Notes: generated by a model not told the origin, from the sequence alone. 64,000 nt of DNA from Streptomyces sp. SDr-06 (GCF_003324565.1 NZ_QOLA01000001.1:248001-312000), one strand, 5' to 3'. Positions 43,328 to 52,703 are shown, counted from the stretch's first letter. Program-made: numbers and translations.

Positions 43328-43900
43328 ATGGAAACCAGACACGGCCGAAGTGAAGGCGGCCCGGGGCCTCGCGCCCAGGCCGCTCGCCCGGGTGCGACCG
43401 ACTCACGTGTGACGCTGCGGGTCAACGACGCCGACCACACCGTCGAGCTGGAGCACTGCACCACCCTTCTGGAGGTTCTGCGCGACAGCCTGGGCCTGAC
43501 CGGTTCGAAGAAGAGGTGCGACGACGGCCGGTGCGGGGCGTGCACGGTGCTGCTGGACGGTCGGCGGGTCAACAGCTGTCTGCTCCTGGCCGTTGCGCAG
43601 GAAGGACGAGAGGTCGTCACCGTGGAGGGACTCGCGGCCACCTCGGGAGCGCACCGCGACCTCCATCCCCTGCGGCGGCCCGCCGTCGACCGGGACGCCT
43701 TCCAGTGCGGCTACTGCACCCCCGACACCCCCGCCGGCGCCGGGATGGGCCAGCCCCCCGTCGTCACCGAGATGGAACTCCCCGAGGACCTCCCGGTACA
43801 ACTCAGCGCCGCCGAGATCCGGGAGCAGCTGAGCGGCAACCTGTGCCGGTGCGGGGCGTACCCGAGCAGGGCCGCGGAGACACAGGACGTGATCACATGA
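43328..43900 (+). CDS. 2Fe-2S subunit of a molybdenum hydroxylase (PaoA/YagT-like), divergent after cluster II
   Basis: A 190-residue protein carrying all eight cluster ligands: C64, C69, C72 and C84 (KKRCDDGRCGACTVLLDGRR with the last Cys four residues on), and C127, C130, C173 and C175 (FQCGYC and NLCRCGAYPS). It would pass electrons between a molybdopterin subunit and FAD. The stretch after CTP (residues 132-150) lacks the usual GQI motif near the cofactor and is Pro/Gly rich. The stop overlaps the FAD-subunit start (ATGA). Confidence 0.82.
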   Translation: METRHGRSEGGPGPRAQAARPGATDSRVTLRVNDADHTVELEHCTTLLEVLRDSLGLTGSKKRCDDGRCGACTVLLDGRRVNSCLLLAVAQEGREVVTVEGLAATSGAHRDLHPLRRPAVDRDAFQCGYCTPDTPAGAGMGQPPVVTEMELPEDLPVQLSAAEIREQLSGNLCRCGAYPSRAAETQDVIT

Positions 43901-44892
43901 AGCCGGTCGCCTATGTGTGCGCCCGGAACGTGGCGGAGGCGGCCGCCGCGCACGGCGGCCGTCCCGAAGCCCGCTATCTGGGCGGCGGCACCAACCTCGT
44001 GGACCTGATGCGGACCGGCGTCGAACGGCCCGACGTGCTCGTCGACATCACCCGGCTGCCCTTCGACCGCATCGAGGAGGAGGCGGACGGCTCGATACGG
44101 GTCGGGGCCACGGTACGCAACAGCGATCTGGCCACCCATCCGGCCGTCGCCGAGCGCTACCCCGTGCTGGCACAGGCGCTGCTGAGCGGGGCCTCGGGTC
44201 AGCTGCGCAACATGGCGACCACGGCGGGCAACCTCCTCCAGCGCACGCGGTGCGGCTACTTCCAGGACCTGTCCAGGCCCTGCAACAAGCGGGTTCCCGG
44301 CAGCGGCTGCGGTGCGCTGGAGGGCGTCAACCGCGAGCACGCGATCCTCGGCCACTCCCCCCACTGCGTGGCGACCCACCCCTCCGACCTGGCCGTGGCG
44401 CTGGCGGCACTCGACGCCCTGGTCGAGCTGGTGGGCCCCGGCGGAGCGCGGAGCGTCCCGGTGACCGAGTTCCACCGGCTGCCGCAGGACCGGCCCGAGC
44501 AGGACACGGTGATCCGGCCCGGCGAGCTCGTCACGGGCGTACTGCTGCCCCCGGTTGCGGCGGGCACCGTCTCCCGTTACCGCAAGGCGCGCGACCGGGC
44601 GTCGTACACCTTCGCGCTGGCGTCGGTCGCCGCCGTGGTGCGGCTGGACCACGGGGTGGTGCGGCACATCGCCGTCGCGTTCGGCGGCCTGGCACACCGG
44701 CCGTGGCGGGCCCGCGAGACCGAGGCCGCGCTGCTGGGCACCAAACCGGGCCCCGAGGCCGTCGAGCAGGCGGTGGAGGCGGAGCTGGCCCACGCCGTTC
44801 CGCTGCGGCACAACGGCTACAAGGTGGAGCTCGCCCGGGGCCTGGCCCAGGAGGTGCTCGGCTCACTGGCCACCGCGGGCCGCGGGACCTGA
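43897..44892 (+). CDS. FAD-binding subunit of a molybdenum hydroxylase (PaoB/YagS-like)
   Basis: A 331-residue protein with the FAD-binding motif YLGGGTNLVDLMR at about residue 28 and the second motif QLRNMATTAGNLLQRTRC. It also has the four-Cys pattern of the 4Fe-4S-containing PaoB type: RTRCGYF, RPCNKRVPGSGC and a Cys in GHSPHCVATHPSDLA. The C-terminal CO-dehydrogenase flavoprotein domain is complete. It is coupled to the 2Fe-2S subunit gene, but no molybdopterin-binding large subunit follows; the next gene is on the other strand. Confidence 0.87.
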   Translation: MKPVAYVCARNVAEAAAAHGGRPEARYLGGGTNLVDLMRTGVERPDVLVDITRLPFDRIEEEADGSIRVGATVRNSDLATHPAVAERYPVLAQALLSGASGQLRNMATTAGNLLQRTRCGYFQDLSRPCNKRVPGSGCGALEGVNREHAILGHSPHCVATHPSDLAVALAALDALVELVGPGGARSVPVTEFHRLPQDRPEQDTVIRPGELVTGVLLPPVAAGTVSRYRKARDRASYTFALASVAAVVRLDHGVVRHIAVAFGGLAHRPWRARETEAALLGTKPGPEAVEQAVEAELAHAVPLRHNGYKVELARGLAQEVLGSLATAGRGT

Positions 44893-44918
44893 ACGGCGCC
44901 GGGACGGACCGCCCCCGG

Positions 44919-45473
44919 CTACGCGGACCGCGCCCCGCGCCGTTCCACCTCGGTGGCCGTCATCGGGAAGGTGATGCTGTACACGTCGCCGACCCGCAGG
45001 TTGTCCGGGGTGCTGTACTCGCCGTAGGTGCCGACGACCGTGATGCCCACCTGCGCGCCGGGCTGCCAGTACGTCCGGTAGTAGGGGGCGTTGCACGAGT
45101 ATCCGGAAACCTCCACCAGGGGCACGCCGCGTCGCTCCAGGAGACGGCGCAGCTTCTCGAACCGGAGCCTGGGCGTGAACCGGCCGTACCGGGCACGGAG
45201 CGTCTTGTTCAGGAAGGCGGGATCGCGGTGGGCGAGCCGGTGTACCTGCACGGTGACGTGGTGCCCCGCCCAGGGGTCACTGGCGCGCGCACGGCTCCAG
45301 TAGAACTCGGCGAGCCCGTAGTCACGCCACATGTTCCCGCCGCCGAAGTCGTTCTCACCGAAGTCGGCGCCCAGCACCTCGGTGACCCGGTCGGGAGAGT
45401 CCGATGGGCTGAGGCCGAGCAGGGTCCCGTTGGTGACGACGTCCACGTAGAACGCCAGGGAGTACGGGGTCAA
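44919..45473 (-). CDS. Hypothetical protein, 184 aa
   Basis: Begins with TTG (45471-45473) preceded by AAGGAA at good spacing. A soluble Tyr/Arg-rich protein with LSPSDSPDRVTEVLGADFGE near the N-terminus and VEVSGYSCNAPYYRTYWQPG in the middle. The N-terminal wording resembles small proteins sometimes annotated as immunity or SMI1-like, but I cannot assign a family. It lies just downstream of tRNA-Trp on the same strand. Confidence 0.6.
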   Translation of the reverse strand: MTPYSLAFYVDVVTNGTLLGLSPSDSPDRVTEVLGADFGENDFGGGNMWRDYGLAEFYWSRARASDPWAGHHVTVQVHRLAHRDPAFLNKTLRARYGRFTPRLRFEKLRRLLERRGVPLVEVSGYSCNAPYYRTYWQPGAQVGITVVGTYGEYSTPDNLRVGDVYSITFPMTATEVERRGARSA

Positions 45474-45557
45474 CTACTGTTCCTTAAGGCGGGGTTGAGC
45501 GGGCCGACGGCATACCGGACACCGCTGGAGAGCCGCCCGGGCGTCCCGCCACAGCTG

Positions 45558-45632
45558 GCAGGGGTGGCAGGAATCGAACCTGCGGCATCCGGTTTTGGAG
45601 ACCGGCGCTCTGGCCAACTGAGCTACACCCCT
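45558..45632 (-). tRNA. tRNA-Trp (anticodon CCA)
   Basis: On the minus strand the acceptor stem AGGGGTG pairs with CACCCCT, with discriminator G. The D arm is GCTC...GAGC. The anticodon arm is CCGGT-CTCCAAA-ACCGG, placing CCA at 34-36, which reads UGG (Trp). The T arm is GCAGG-TTCGATT-CCTGC. All stems pair. CCA is not encoded. Confidence 0.96.
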
Positions 45633-45715
45633 TCGACAGGCGTCACCCTGCCACGTATGGCTCACCGTTCTCCACCACTTTTCCCGGCCCCTCCCAAGAG
45701 GGTCCCTCTCCTCGC

Positions 45716-46282
45716 CTACCGGGGTGTGATCGCCTGGACCCAGTCGTCCACGGTGAGCACGTCCGCCCACTGCGGAAACAGGTTCCCGATGAGGAACCGG
45801 TGCACCTCGGGGTCCAGGTCGAGGCAGGCGTCGCTCAGGACGGTGCGACCGAAGTCCAGGTCGTTGGCCTGGCACAGCGTGTGCAGCACCACCCCGCTGG
45901 TGGCGATGCCGCAGAGCACGAGGTGGTCGATGCCGCGCACCCTCAGGACCAGGTCGAGGTCGCTGCCCGAGAACGCGCTTCCGCGCCGCTTCGTCACCAC
46001 GATGTCGCCCGGCTCGGGCGCGATGGCCGGGTGGACCTCCGTGCCGGTCGCGTCTTCGCTGAAGAGCCCTGCCTCCACCGCGGCCGTGACCACCTTGTTG
46101 CGCGGGCTCACGTCGGGCTGTCCCGGCCGCAATGCGATGACCACGTAGATCACGGGCAGGCCCGCCGCACGGGCCCCGTCGATCGCCCGGCGAACGCCGG
46201 GCAGATACCCCGAGCCCTCCTGGTCGGCCAACTCCACGATGTCCCGCTGGACATCCATCACGAGCAGGGCGCTGTTCCCCAT
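45716..46282 (-). CDS. Isochorismatase-fold hydrolase lacking the catalytic Cys
   Basis: A 188-residue protein of the isochorismatase/cysteine hydrolase superfamily. The first catalytic position is Asp10 in LLVMDVQRD and the Lys is Lys98 in VVTKRRGSAF. The cis-peptide/nucleophile region reads CGIATSGVVLHT, so Val131 occupies the place where cysteine hydrolases have their nucleophile. Members without Cys exist, including true isochorismatases that use acid/base chemistry. The substrate is unknown. Confidence 0.82.
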   Translation of the reverse strand: MGNSALLVMDVQRDIVELADQEGSGYLPGVRRAIDGARAAGLPVIYVVIALRPGQPDVSPRNKVVTAAVEAGLFSEDATGTEVHPAIAPEPGDIVVTKRRGSAFSGSDLDLVLRVRGIDHLVLCGIATSGVVLHTLCQANDLDFGRTVLSDACLDLDPEVHRFLIGNLFPQWADVLTVDDWVQAITPR

Positions 46283-46497
46283 ACCTACCGTCCCGTCCCT
46301 TCCTCGGACCGCTCCCCCACCGGAAGCGCCGCCAAGTCACCCAGTAAATCAACAGGGTTGAGGTGAGGCGGAAGGGAGGCACTCCGCGAGACCCGCGACG
46401 GACGGGCCACCTCGCCGCCGTTGCCGAGGAGGGCGGACGCGCCGACCAGTACCGGTGGGATCTCCGGGACCGATCCGGCACGGCAGCTGACAGGTGG

Positions 46498-46713
46498 TCA
46501 GCTGCGGTAGTGGTCGGTCATCGTCGGCGGGGCGTTGTGGACCGCGAAGGTGCCGAAGGAGGTCCGGTCGCCGTGGGCCCGCATCCGGCTCTGCTGCTCG
46601 ATGAGGAGGCCGTCCGCGGTCTCGGTCGGGGTGTTTCCGCGCCGCAGCAGCTTGACGATCAGGAACACCGCCGCCGCGACGAGCAGGCCGACGAACACAT
46701 AGAGCGTGACCAC
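46498..46713 (-). CDS. Small single-pass membrane protein, 71 aa
   Basis: A 71-residue protein from GTG 46713, nine bases after GGAGGAG. One membrane segment in residues 4-24 (TLYVFVGLLVAAAVFLIVKL) precedes a positively charged stretch RRGNTP and a soluble tail ending PTMTDHYRS. No known domain. An isolated gene on the minus strand. Confidence 0.65.
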   Translation of the reverse strand: MVTLYVFVGLLVAAAVFLIVKLLRRGNTPTETADGLLIEQQSRMRAHGDRTSFGTFAVHNAPPTMTDHYRS

Positions 46714-47002
46714 GACTGTTCGCTCCTCCGTTGACCACGGCAGTGCCCGTGGGAGCCACATGATGGGGAGGAACCTCGGTAATGAGCGCCCCCTTCGGCG
46801 ATCCTACCGAGAGATCGGACGGCGCGACATGGTGGTGCACCATAACCGATGAACCCCCGTCGGTTCGCGGGCACGCGAACTGTTCAACTCGCCAAGCACC
46901 GGGGTGCGTAGGGTGCCAGGACGCGCGTCCGAAGGGGCGCGCCGCACGGAGGCCGCGCCACCCACAGCTGTCGCGGCGGGATGGGGAGAGAGGCGGTCAC
47001 CG

Positions 47003-47815
47003 GTGGAGTTCACGGCTTTCGACGCGAGCGAGCGGCGGATCTGGGCGGGGCGGGCCCAGGCGTACGCGGACGGCTTCGCCACGTTGTGCGCCCACCCGGT
47101 TCCCCGGCTGCTCGACGCCGCCCGGGTCAGACAGGGTGTGCGGGTACTGGATGTGGGGACCGGCACGGGCGCGGCCGCCGCCGCGGCATGTGAGCGCGGC
47201 GCGGCGGTGACCGGGGTCGATGCCGAGATCAGCATGGTCGAGCTGGCCGCCCGGGCCGTCCCGGCGGCCGAGATGCACTTGGCCGCTCTGCCTCAACTCC
47301 CCTTCTCCGACGGCATGTTCGACGCGGTGACGGGCAACTTCGTCCTCAACCACGTGGGCCGCCCCCAAGCCGCACTGGCCGAGCTGCGCCGCGTGGTGCG
47401 CCCGGGCGGCCGGCTCGCCGTCACGATCTGGGCCGCGCCCGCGGCGGCGGGGCAGACCCTGTTGGCCCGGGCCGTGGAGGCCGCGGGCGCGGTCCGGCCG
47501 TCCCACGTTCCGGCCCTGGCCCCCGGCGACGACTTCCCCCGCACCGAAAGGGGACTGGCCGACCTGATCACGTCGGTGGGCCTCAAGGACGTGGTCTGCG
47601 AGCGGCTCCACTGGGACCACCGCACACCGGCCGAGGAATGGTGGGGTGGCGCGGCGGCCGGGGTCGGCGCCATCGGGCAGACCCTGGCGAGCCAGCCGCA
47701 TCACACTGTGGCGGAGATCAAGCGCCACTTCGACCTCCTCAGCACCGAATTCGCCGACTCCACGGGCCAGTTGACCCTCCCCCACACCGCCCTGCTCGCC
47801 CACGCCCGGCGCTGA
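47003..47815 (+). CDS. Class I SAM-dependent methyltransferase
   Basis: A 270-residue protein from GTG 47003. Motif I is VRVLDVGTGTGAAAAAAC, the acidic loop is VTGVDAEISMVELA, and motif post-II/III LPFSDGMFDAVTGNFVLNHV with LRRVVRPGGRLAVTIW matches UbiE/COQ5-type methyltransferase_11. Small-molecule methylation is likely; the acceptor is unknown. Monocistronic. Confidence 0.88.
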   Translation: MEFTAFDASERRIWAGRAQAYADGFATLCAHPVPRLLDAARVRQGVRVLDVGTGTGAAAAAACERGAAVTGVDAEISMVELAARAVPAAEMHLAALPQLPFSDGMFDAVTGNFVLNHVGRPQAALAELRRVVRPGGRLAVTIWAAPAAAGQTLLARAVEAAGAVRPSHVPALAPGDDFPRTERGLADLITSVGLKDVVCERLHWDHRTPAEEWWGGAAAGVGAIGQTLASQPHHTVAEIKRHFDLLSTEFADSTGQLTLPHTALLAHARR

Positions 47816-48148
47816 CCGCCGCTCCCTGACGTAACGGCTCAGCGACCGGCGGGAGCGGAGCCGATGTCCACCACGCGGGCCCACGGGGGGCGCGTCGGGT
47901 ACATGGTCGGCGTTCCCCTCGTCCCACGACCGGGTGGCGCGGTGGCGCGGGAAAAGCCCCGCGCTGCTGGGCGCGGCGCCGCTCACCGCGGGCCCGCGTC
48001 CCGACCGGCCGTCCGGGTCATTCAGGTGGCGCGGCCGTACCGCTCGCCGAGGCGAGCCTTGATCGACTGGTAGCGGCTCATACCAGGGCATAAGGTCGAT
48101 TAGTGGACGTCAACGCCCACTGTCCCTCACGCGAGGGCAAGGTCCGCC
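47816..48148 (+). promoter_or_regulatory. Intergenic region upstream of the MFS transporter
   Basis: About 330 bases. TTGATC (48059-48064) is a -35-like box followed by TACCAG/CATAAG-type candidates around 48081-48096. A 19-codon frame on the minus strand (48022-48081, MSRYQSIKARLGERYGRAT) overlaps it but lacks an RBS. No gene is supported. Confidence 0.4.
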
Positions 48149-49699
48149 ATGACGAGTTCGCAGCCGACACCCACGACCGAGACCGCAGCCCCGGGCAGCA
48201 GAGGCGGCGGCAAGGGGATCGCGCTCCTGGTCATCGCCTCGTGCCAGTTGATGGTGGTGCTCGACGTCACCATCGTGAACATCGCCCTTCCGCACATCCA
48301 GAGCGCACTGCGCTTCTCGACCACCGGCCTGGCCTGGGTGGTCAGCGCCTATACCCTGACCTTCGGCGGGCTGCTCCTGTTGGGTGGCCGGACCGGCGAC
48401 ATCCTCGGCAGGCGCCGGGTCTTCATGTGCGGCGTGTTCCTCTTCGCGCTCGCCTCCCTGCTCGGCGGCCTGTCGCAGAACTCCGGCCAGTTGCTCGCGG
48501 CCCGCGCGGTCCAGGGCGTCGGCGGCGCGATCGCCTCGCCCACGGCGCTGGCCCTGATCACCACGACGTTCACCGAAGGACTTGAACGCAACCGGGCGTT
48601 CGGTGTCTTCGCCGCCGTCTCCGCGGGCGGCGGCGCGATCGGCCTGCTCGCGGGCGGCATGCTCGTCGAATGGCTCGACTGGCGCTGGGTGTTGTTCGTC
48701 AACGTGCCCATCGCCGTGCTCATCCTGCTGGCCACCCCGCGCCATATCCAGGAGTCGGAGCGCCATTCCGGCCACTTCGACCTCGCCGGGGCACTGACGT
48801 CCACGCTCGGCATGGTCGCGCTGGTCTACGGCTTCATCCGAGCTGCCCAGGAGGGCTGGCGCGACCCGTTCACGCTGGGGTCGTTCGCCGCCGCGGTCGT
48901 GTTCCTCTCCGTCTTCGTCCTGGTGGAGCGCCGCTCGCGGCAGCCGATCACCCCGCTGCACATGTTCGCCGACCGCAACCGCGCGGGCACGTACGGCATC
49001 ATGCTGAGCCTCGCCGCCGCCATCTTCGGCATGTTCTTCTTCCTCACCCTGTTCGTCCAGGACGTGCTCGGCTTCACCCCGCTCCGGGCCGGGCTCGCCT
49101 TCCTTCCGGTGAGCGCGATCATCGCGGTCGGCGCGGGCCTGGCCTCGCAGCTGCTGCCGCGCTACGGCCCCAAGCCCTTCATGGTGACGGGCGCGATCCT
49201 GGCCGCGGGCGGGCTGGCGTGGCTCACCCAGACGGACATCCACTCCACCTATGCGGGAAGCATCCTGGGCCCGATCCTCGTCTTCGGTCTGGGCATGGGC
49301 ATGAACTTCGTCTCGCTGACCCTCATGGCCGTCTCCGGCGTCCCCCCGCACGAGGCCGGTGCTGCGTCCGGCATGCTCAACGCCACGCAGCAGGTGGGTG
49401 GTTCGCTCGGCCTGTCCATCCTGGTGACGGTGTTCGGCACGGCCAGCCGGAACGAGGCGACCGACCAGATACCCAGGTTCCTGGGCCAGGCCGACCCGGC
49501 GCAGCGTCAGATGTTCCGGCGGACGGGGCAGCTTCCGCGGCCCTGGAGCGATCAGGTCCTCACGTCCGGAGTGTCCACGGCCTTCATCGTGGCCGCCATC
49601 TTCGCGGTGGTGGCCGCGCTGATCGCGCTGCTGGCGATCCAGGTGCGCCCCTCCGACCTCGAACGTCTTCAGGGCGCCCGGCCCACCCCCGGCCATTGA
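48149..49699 (+). CDS. MFS multidrug efflux transporter, DHA2 type
   Basis: A 516-residue protein with fourteen predicted membrane segments. Helix 1 holds the D1 motif LMVVLDVTIVNIALPHIQ, motif A is GGRTGDILGRRRVFM and the DHA2 stretch GLLAGGMLVEWLDWRWVLFV follows. A large drug:proton antiporter of EmrB/QacA type. No regulator is adjacent. It could export a metabolite made nearby, but nothing in the sequence links it to one. Confidence 0.92.
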   Translation: MTSSQPTPTTETAAPGSRGGGKGIALLVIASCQLMVVLDVTIVNIALPHIQSALRFSTTGLAWVVSAYTLTFGGLLLLGGRTGDILGRRRVFMCGVFLFALASLLGGLSQNSGQLLAARAVQGVGGAIASPTALALITTTFTEGLERNRAFGVFAAVSAGGGAIGLLAGGMLVEWLDWRWVLFVNVPIAVLILLATPRHIQESERHSGHFDLAGALTSTLGMVALVYGFIRAAQEGWRDPFTLGSFAAAVVFLSVFVLVERRSRQPITPLHMFADRNRAGTYGIMLSLAAAIFGMFFFLTLFVQDVLGFTPLRAGLAFLPVSAIIAVGAGLASQLLPRYGPKPFMVTGAILAAGGLAWLTQTDIHSTYAGSILGPILVFGLGMGMNFVSLTLMAVSGVPPHEAGAASGMLNATQQVGGSLGLSILVTVFGTASRNEATDQIPRFLGQADPAQRQMFRRTGQLPRPWSDQVLTSGVSTAFIVAAIFAVVAALIALLAIQVRPSDLERLQGARPTPGH

Positions 49700-49826
49700 A
49701 CCCCTGCCCCCGGCAGCTTCGGTCAGGCGCCCGGAGGCCTTCAGATGGCGGCTCCTCATGGACTGAGGCAGGGTGACGAGTAGTCACGGACAGTAATCGT
49801 GGACCGCTCGTCTGGAGGAGAACACC

Positions 49827-50270
49827 ATGAACGCTCGCAGGACCGCTCGCCGGGCCGTGGCCGCCGCCGCGCTCGTAGGCATCGGGGTGCTGACGGCCCC
49901 CGGAGCCTCGGCCCACACCCCTGGCGGGGGTGACGGACAGTGTGCGCACACCGGCGCCGCCGCGTCCTGCCCCAGCCGCCCGGAACCCGTGCGGGGACCG
50001 GCGGGAGCGGCCGGGACGGCGAAGGGCCCCCGCATCTTCCTCAGCCCCCAGATGACGGTCACGCCCGGCGCCTCCGAGACCGCCGTCGCCGGCTGCCCCG
50101 CCGGCACGGCGGTCACCGGTGGCGGCTTCCAGTACCGGGGCGGTGACTCCAGCGGTCTCTCCGTGGTGGCCTCGCACGCACTCGGCGACGCGTGGCACGT
50201 CACCATGACCAACACCGGCCCCGTCGACCGCGCCTTCCGCGCCCAGGTGATCTGTCTGCCGATGGGCTAG
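49827..50270 (+). CDS. Secreted hypothetical protein, 147 aa
   Basis: Starts at ATG 49827 behind GGAGGAG. A Sec signal peptide (MNARRTARRAVAAAALVGIG then an Ala-rich end ASA near residue 29) precedes a short Gly/Pro-rich linker. A domain with cysteines in AVAGCPAGTAVTGGGFQYRG and QVICLPMG follows, probably forming disulfides. The GCPAG...GGGF pattern recurs in other secreted streptomycete proteins I have seen. No enzymatic motif. Confidence 0.75.
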   Translation: MNARRTARRAVAAAALVGIGVLTAPGASAHTPGGGDGQCAHTGAAASCPSRPEPVRGPAGAAGTAKGPRIFLSPQMTVTPGASETAVAGCPAGTAVTGGGFQYRGGDSSGLSVVASHALGDAWHVTMTNTGPVDRAFRAQVICLPMG

Positions 50271-50504
50271 GCCACCCGAATCGCGGCGGACGGGACGGCC
50301 GGGTCACCGCTGTCCCAACTCGCTTACACAGAACGGCACTTCAACCCCCGCCTGGATGCACACCGGGGCGCCGGAGAGCGCGGTACCGCGCCGCCCGTGC
50401 TGCTTCGCGCCGGGTTCCGCGCCTGCGGGGTGGGGAGGATATTCGGGATCCGGGGACGACGAGAGCCCCACCCTCGGCCGATTTCCTTCCGGAGGTATCC
50501 CGCC

Positions 50505-51863
50505 GTGAGCACGACGCTTCCCGCGCGTACGGGAAAGGCCCCAGGAGCCTGGCCGCTGCTCGGTCACGCCTGGCAACTCCACGCACGCCCCTTGGAGTTC
50601 CTGTCCTCGCTCCCCGCCCACGGGGACCTCGTACGCATCGGAATGGGTCCCTGGCCGGCGTACGTGGTCTGTGAGCCCGGCGCGGCCCACCGCATGCTCA
50701 CCGACTCGCGTACCTTCGACAAGGGCGGGCCCTTCTTCGACAAGGCCCGGGTGCTCTTCGGCAGCAGCCTGCCGATGGCCGGCTGGCAGGAGCACCGCTG
50801 GCAGCGCCGCCAGATGCAGCCCGCCTTCCAGAGCGACCGGATCGAGCGGTACGCCGTGGTGATGGGCGAGGAGGTCGACCGCATGACCGGCCGCTGGCGG
50901 CCCGGCCTGCGCCTGGACGTCACCGCCGCGCTGACCACCCTGACCCTGCGCATCGTCACCCGCAGCGTGCTCGCCGCCGAAGCCCAGGACGAGGCCGTCG
51001 CCGAGGTCCAGCAGAGCCTGCACACCGTCATCGACGGCATCTACCAGCGGGTGATGCTGCCCCTGGGCCCGCTGTACCGGCTGCCCACCCCGGCCAATCG
51101 CCGCTACCGCCGCGCCTGCGACCGGCTGCACCGGGCCATCGACGGCATCGTCGCCGACCGCCGCGCGGCACCGGGCGGCGACGACCTGGTCTCCATGCTG
51201 CTGGCCGCGCACGACGACGACACCGGCGAGCCGATGAGCGACGTGGACATCCGGGACCAGCTCATGGTCATGATCGGTGCCGGGTTCGAAACGACCGCCA
51301 ACAGTCTGGCGTTCGCCCTGTGGCTGCTCAGCCAGCACCCGGAGGCCGAGGCACAGGTGCACGCCGAGGTCGACCGGACGCTGGCCGGACGCACCGCCAC
51401 CACCGGCGACCTCGACGGCCTGCAGTACACCCGCCGTGTCATCAACGAGGTCCTGCGCCTGTATCCGGCGGGCTGGTTCTTCACCCGCGTCACCACCGCC
51501 GACACCACCCTCGCCGGGAGCCACCTCCCGAAGGGCACCGCTCTCCTCTACAGCGCCTACCTCCTCCACCACCGTCCCGAGCTGTTCCCGGACCCGGATC
51601 GGTTCGACCCCGACCGCTGGGCCACCCAGAGCGCCGACACGCTGCCCCGGGGCGCGCTGGTCCCCTTCGGCGGCGGAAACCGCAAGTGCATCGGCGACCA
51701 GTTCGCCCTCATCGAGATGACGCTGGCCCTGGCCACGGTCTGCTCCCGCTGGTCCCTGCACCCCGACCCCGGCAGCACCATGACCGTCCAGGTCCGGGGC
51801 ACCCTCGGCCCCGGCCCCCTGACCATGACCTGCCGGCCCCGCGGCACGTCGGCCGACGGCTGA
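50505..51863 (+). CDS. Cytochrome P450
   Basis: A 452-residue P450 starting at GTG 50505 behind GGAGG. The I-helix oxygen-activation motif is GAGFETTA (258-265), the K-helix ExxR is E315-V-L-R318, and the heme-binding loop is FGGGNRKCIG with Cys395 as iron ligand. The layout is that of long-type bacterial P450s (CYP102/183-like) that hydroxylate lipids or terpenes. No redox partner or terpene cyclase is adjacent. The next gene is decayed. Confidence 0.92.
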   Translation: MSTTLPARTGKAPGAWPLLGHAWQLHARPLEFLSSLPAHGDLVRIGMGPWPAYVVCEPGAAHRMLTDSRTFDKGGPFFDKARVLFGSSLPMAGWQEHRWQRRQMQPAFQSDRIERYAVVMGEEVDRMTGRWRPGLRLDVTAALTTLTLRIVTRSVLAAEAQDEAVAEVQQSLHTVIDGIYQRVMLPLGPLYRLPTPANRRYRRACDRLHRAIDGIVADRRAAPGGDDLVSMLLAAHDDDTGEPMSDVDIRDQLMVMIGAGFETTANSLAFALWLLSQHPEAEAQVHAEVDRTLAGRTATTGDLDGLQYTRRVINEVLRLYPAGWFFTRVTTADTTLAGSHLPKGTALLYSAYLLHHRPELFPDPDRFDPDRWATQSADTLPRGALVPFGGGNRKCIGDQFALIEMTLALATVCSRWSLHPDPGSTMTVQVRGTLGPGPLTMTCRPRGTSADG

Positions 51864-51987
51864 ACCCCGCGCCCACCAGCCCCACCGGCTCGGCCGCGAA
51901 CCGGAATCGGAACCGCCCCCCACCCCTCGCCGTCCTTCAGCGCGTGATCACCACGAACGGTGGCGAGGGATCCTGGGCCTCGGGCTC

Positions 51988-52660
51988 TTGAGCGTGAAGG
52001 TCTTACGTGCAGGCACCGACGAGCGCCGCCCGGTCACGGCCCGAGTCGCCCGAGGACGTCTTCAGGCACACGCTGTCGTTCGCCACCTTCGCCCAGGCGC
52101 CCGACAGACGGCGCACCGAGGCCTGGCGCTCCTGCTGGCCCCCGCGTTCTTCGGCGCCGACCAGTTCGGCGCCAAGCGGGTGGATCATGCTGGGCCCGCT
52201 GTCCGTGCAGCCCGGCGAGTTCGTGAAGATCATGATCGCGGGGTTCTTCGCGGGCTACCTCGCGGTCAACCGCGATGCGCCGGTCCTGTCCGGGCGGCGC
52301 GTCCTCGGCATGCGGCTGCCGCCCGGCCGCCGGCTCGGCCCGATCGCGGCGATCTGGGCCCCTTCGGCAAGCTGCTCGCCACCGCAATGGCCGGCGCCCT
52401 GGTGCTCCAGGTGTTCGTCGTCACGGGGGGCGGCACGGGGCTGATTTCCCTCACCGGAAAGGCGCTGCCGTTCCTCGCGAAGGGCGGCTCCTCCCTGGTG
52501 GCCAACTGGCTGATGGTCGCCCTCTTCCGCATCAGCGACAGCGCCCAGCGGCGCCGCGAGCCGGTGCCGCCCCCGCACTCCCGCTGGTCCAGGACGCCTT
52601 CGGAGGCGGACGACCAGGCCCGTACCGCCCGGAACCATGAGGTGTCCATGCCGCGTCCAC
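51988..52660 (+). pseudogene. Decayed FtsW/RodA-type peptidoglycan polymerase gene
   Basis: Pieces of a SEDS-family membrane protein appear in two frames. One frame reads LALLLAPAFFGADQFGAKR. The next frame continues with WIMLGPLSVQPGEFVKIMIA and GFFAGYLAVNRDAPVLSGRR, the SEDS core. The first frame then resumes with FVVTGGGTGLISLTGKALPF and GGSSLVANWLMVALFRISD, the C-terminal signature. A one-base insertion in GGG at about 52178-52180 explains the first shift. The central part between LGPI and the C-terminal helices is missing. Not functional as it stands. Confidence 0.7.
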
Positions 52661-52703
52661 CCCTGTGGTCACGTCACACACCGTTCCCAGGAGGGGAAAC
52701 AGC

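Noticed and set aside
48022..48081. 19-residue minus-strand frame MSRYQSIKARLGERYGRAT
   Set aside because: Looks protein-like but has no RBS, no partner genes, and overlaps the MFS promoter region.
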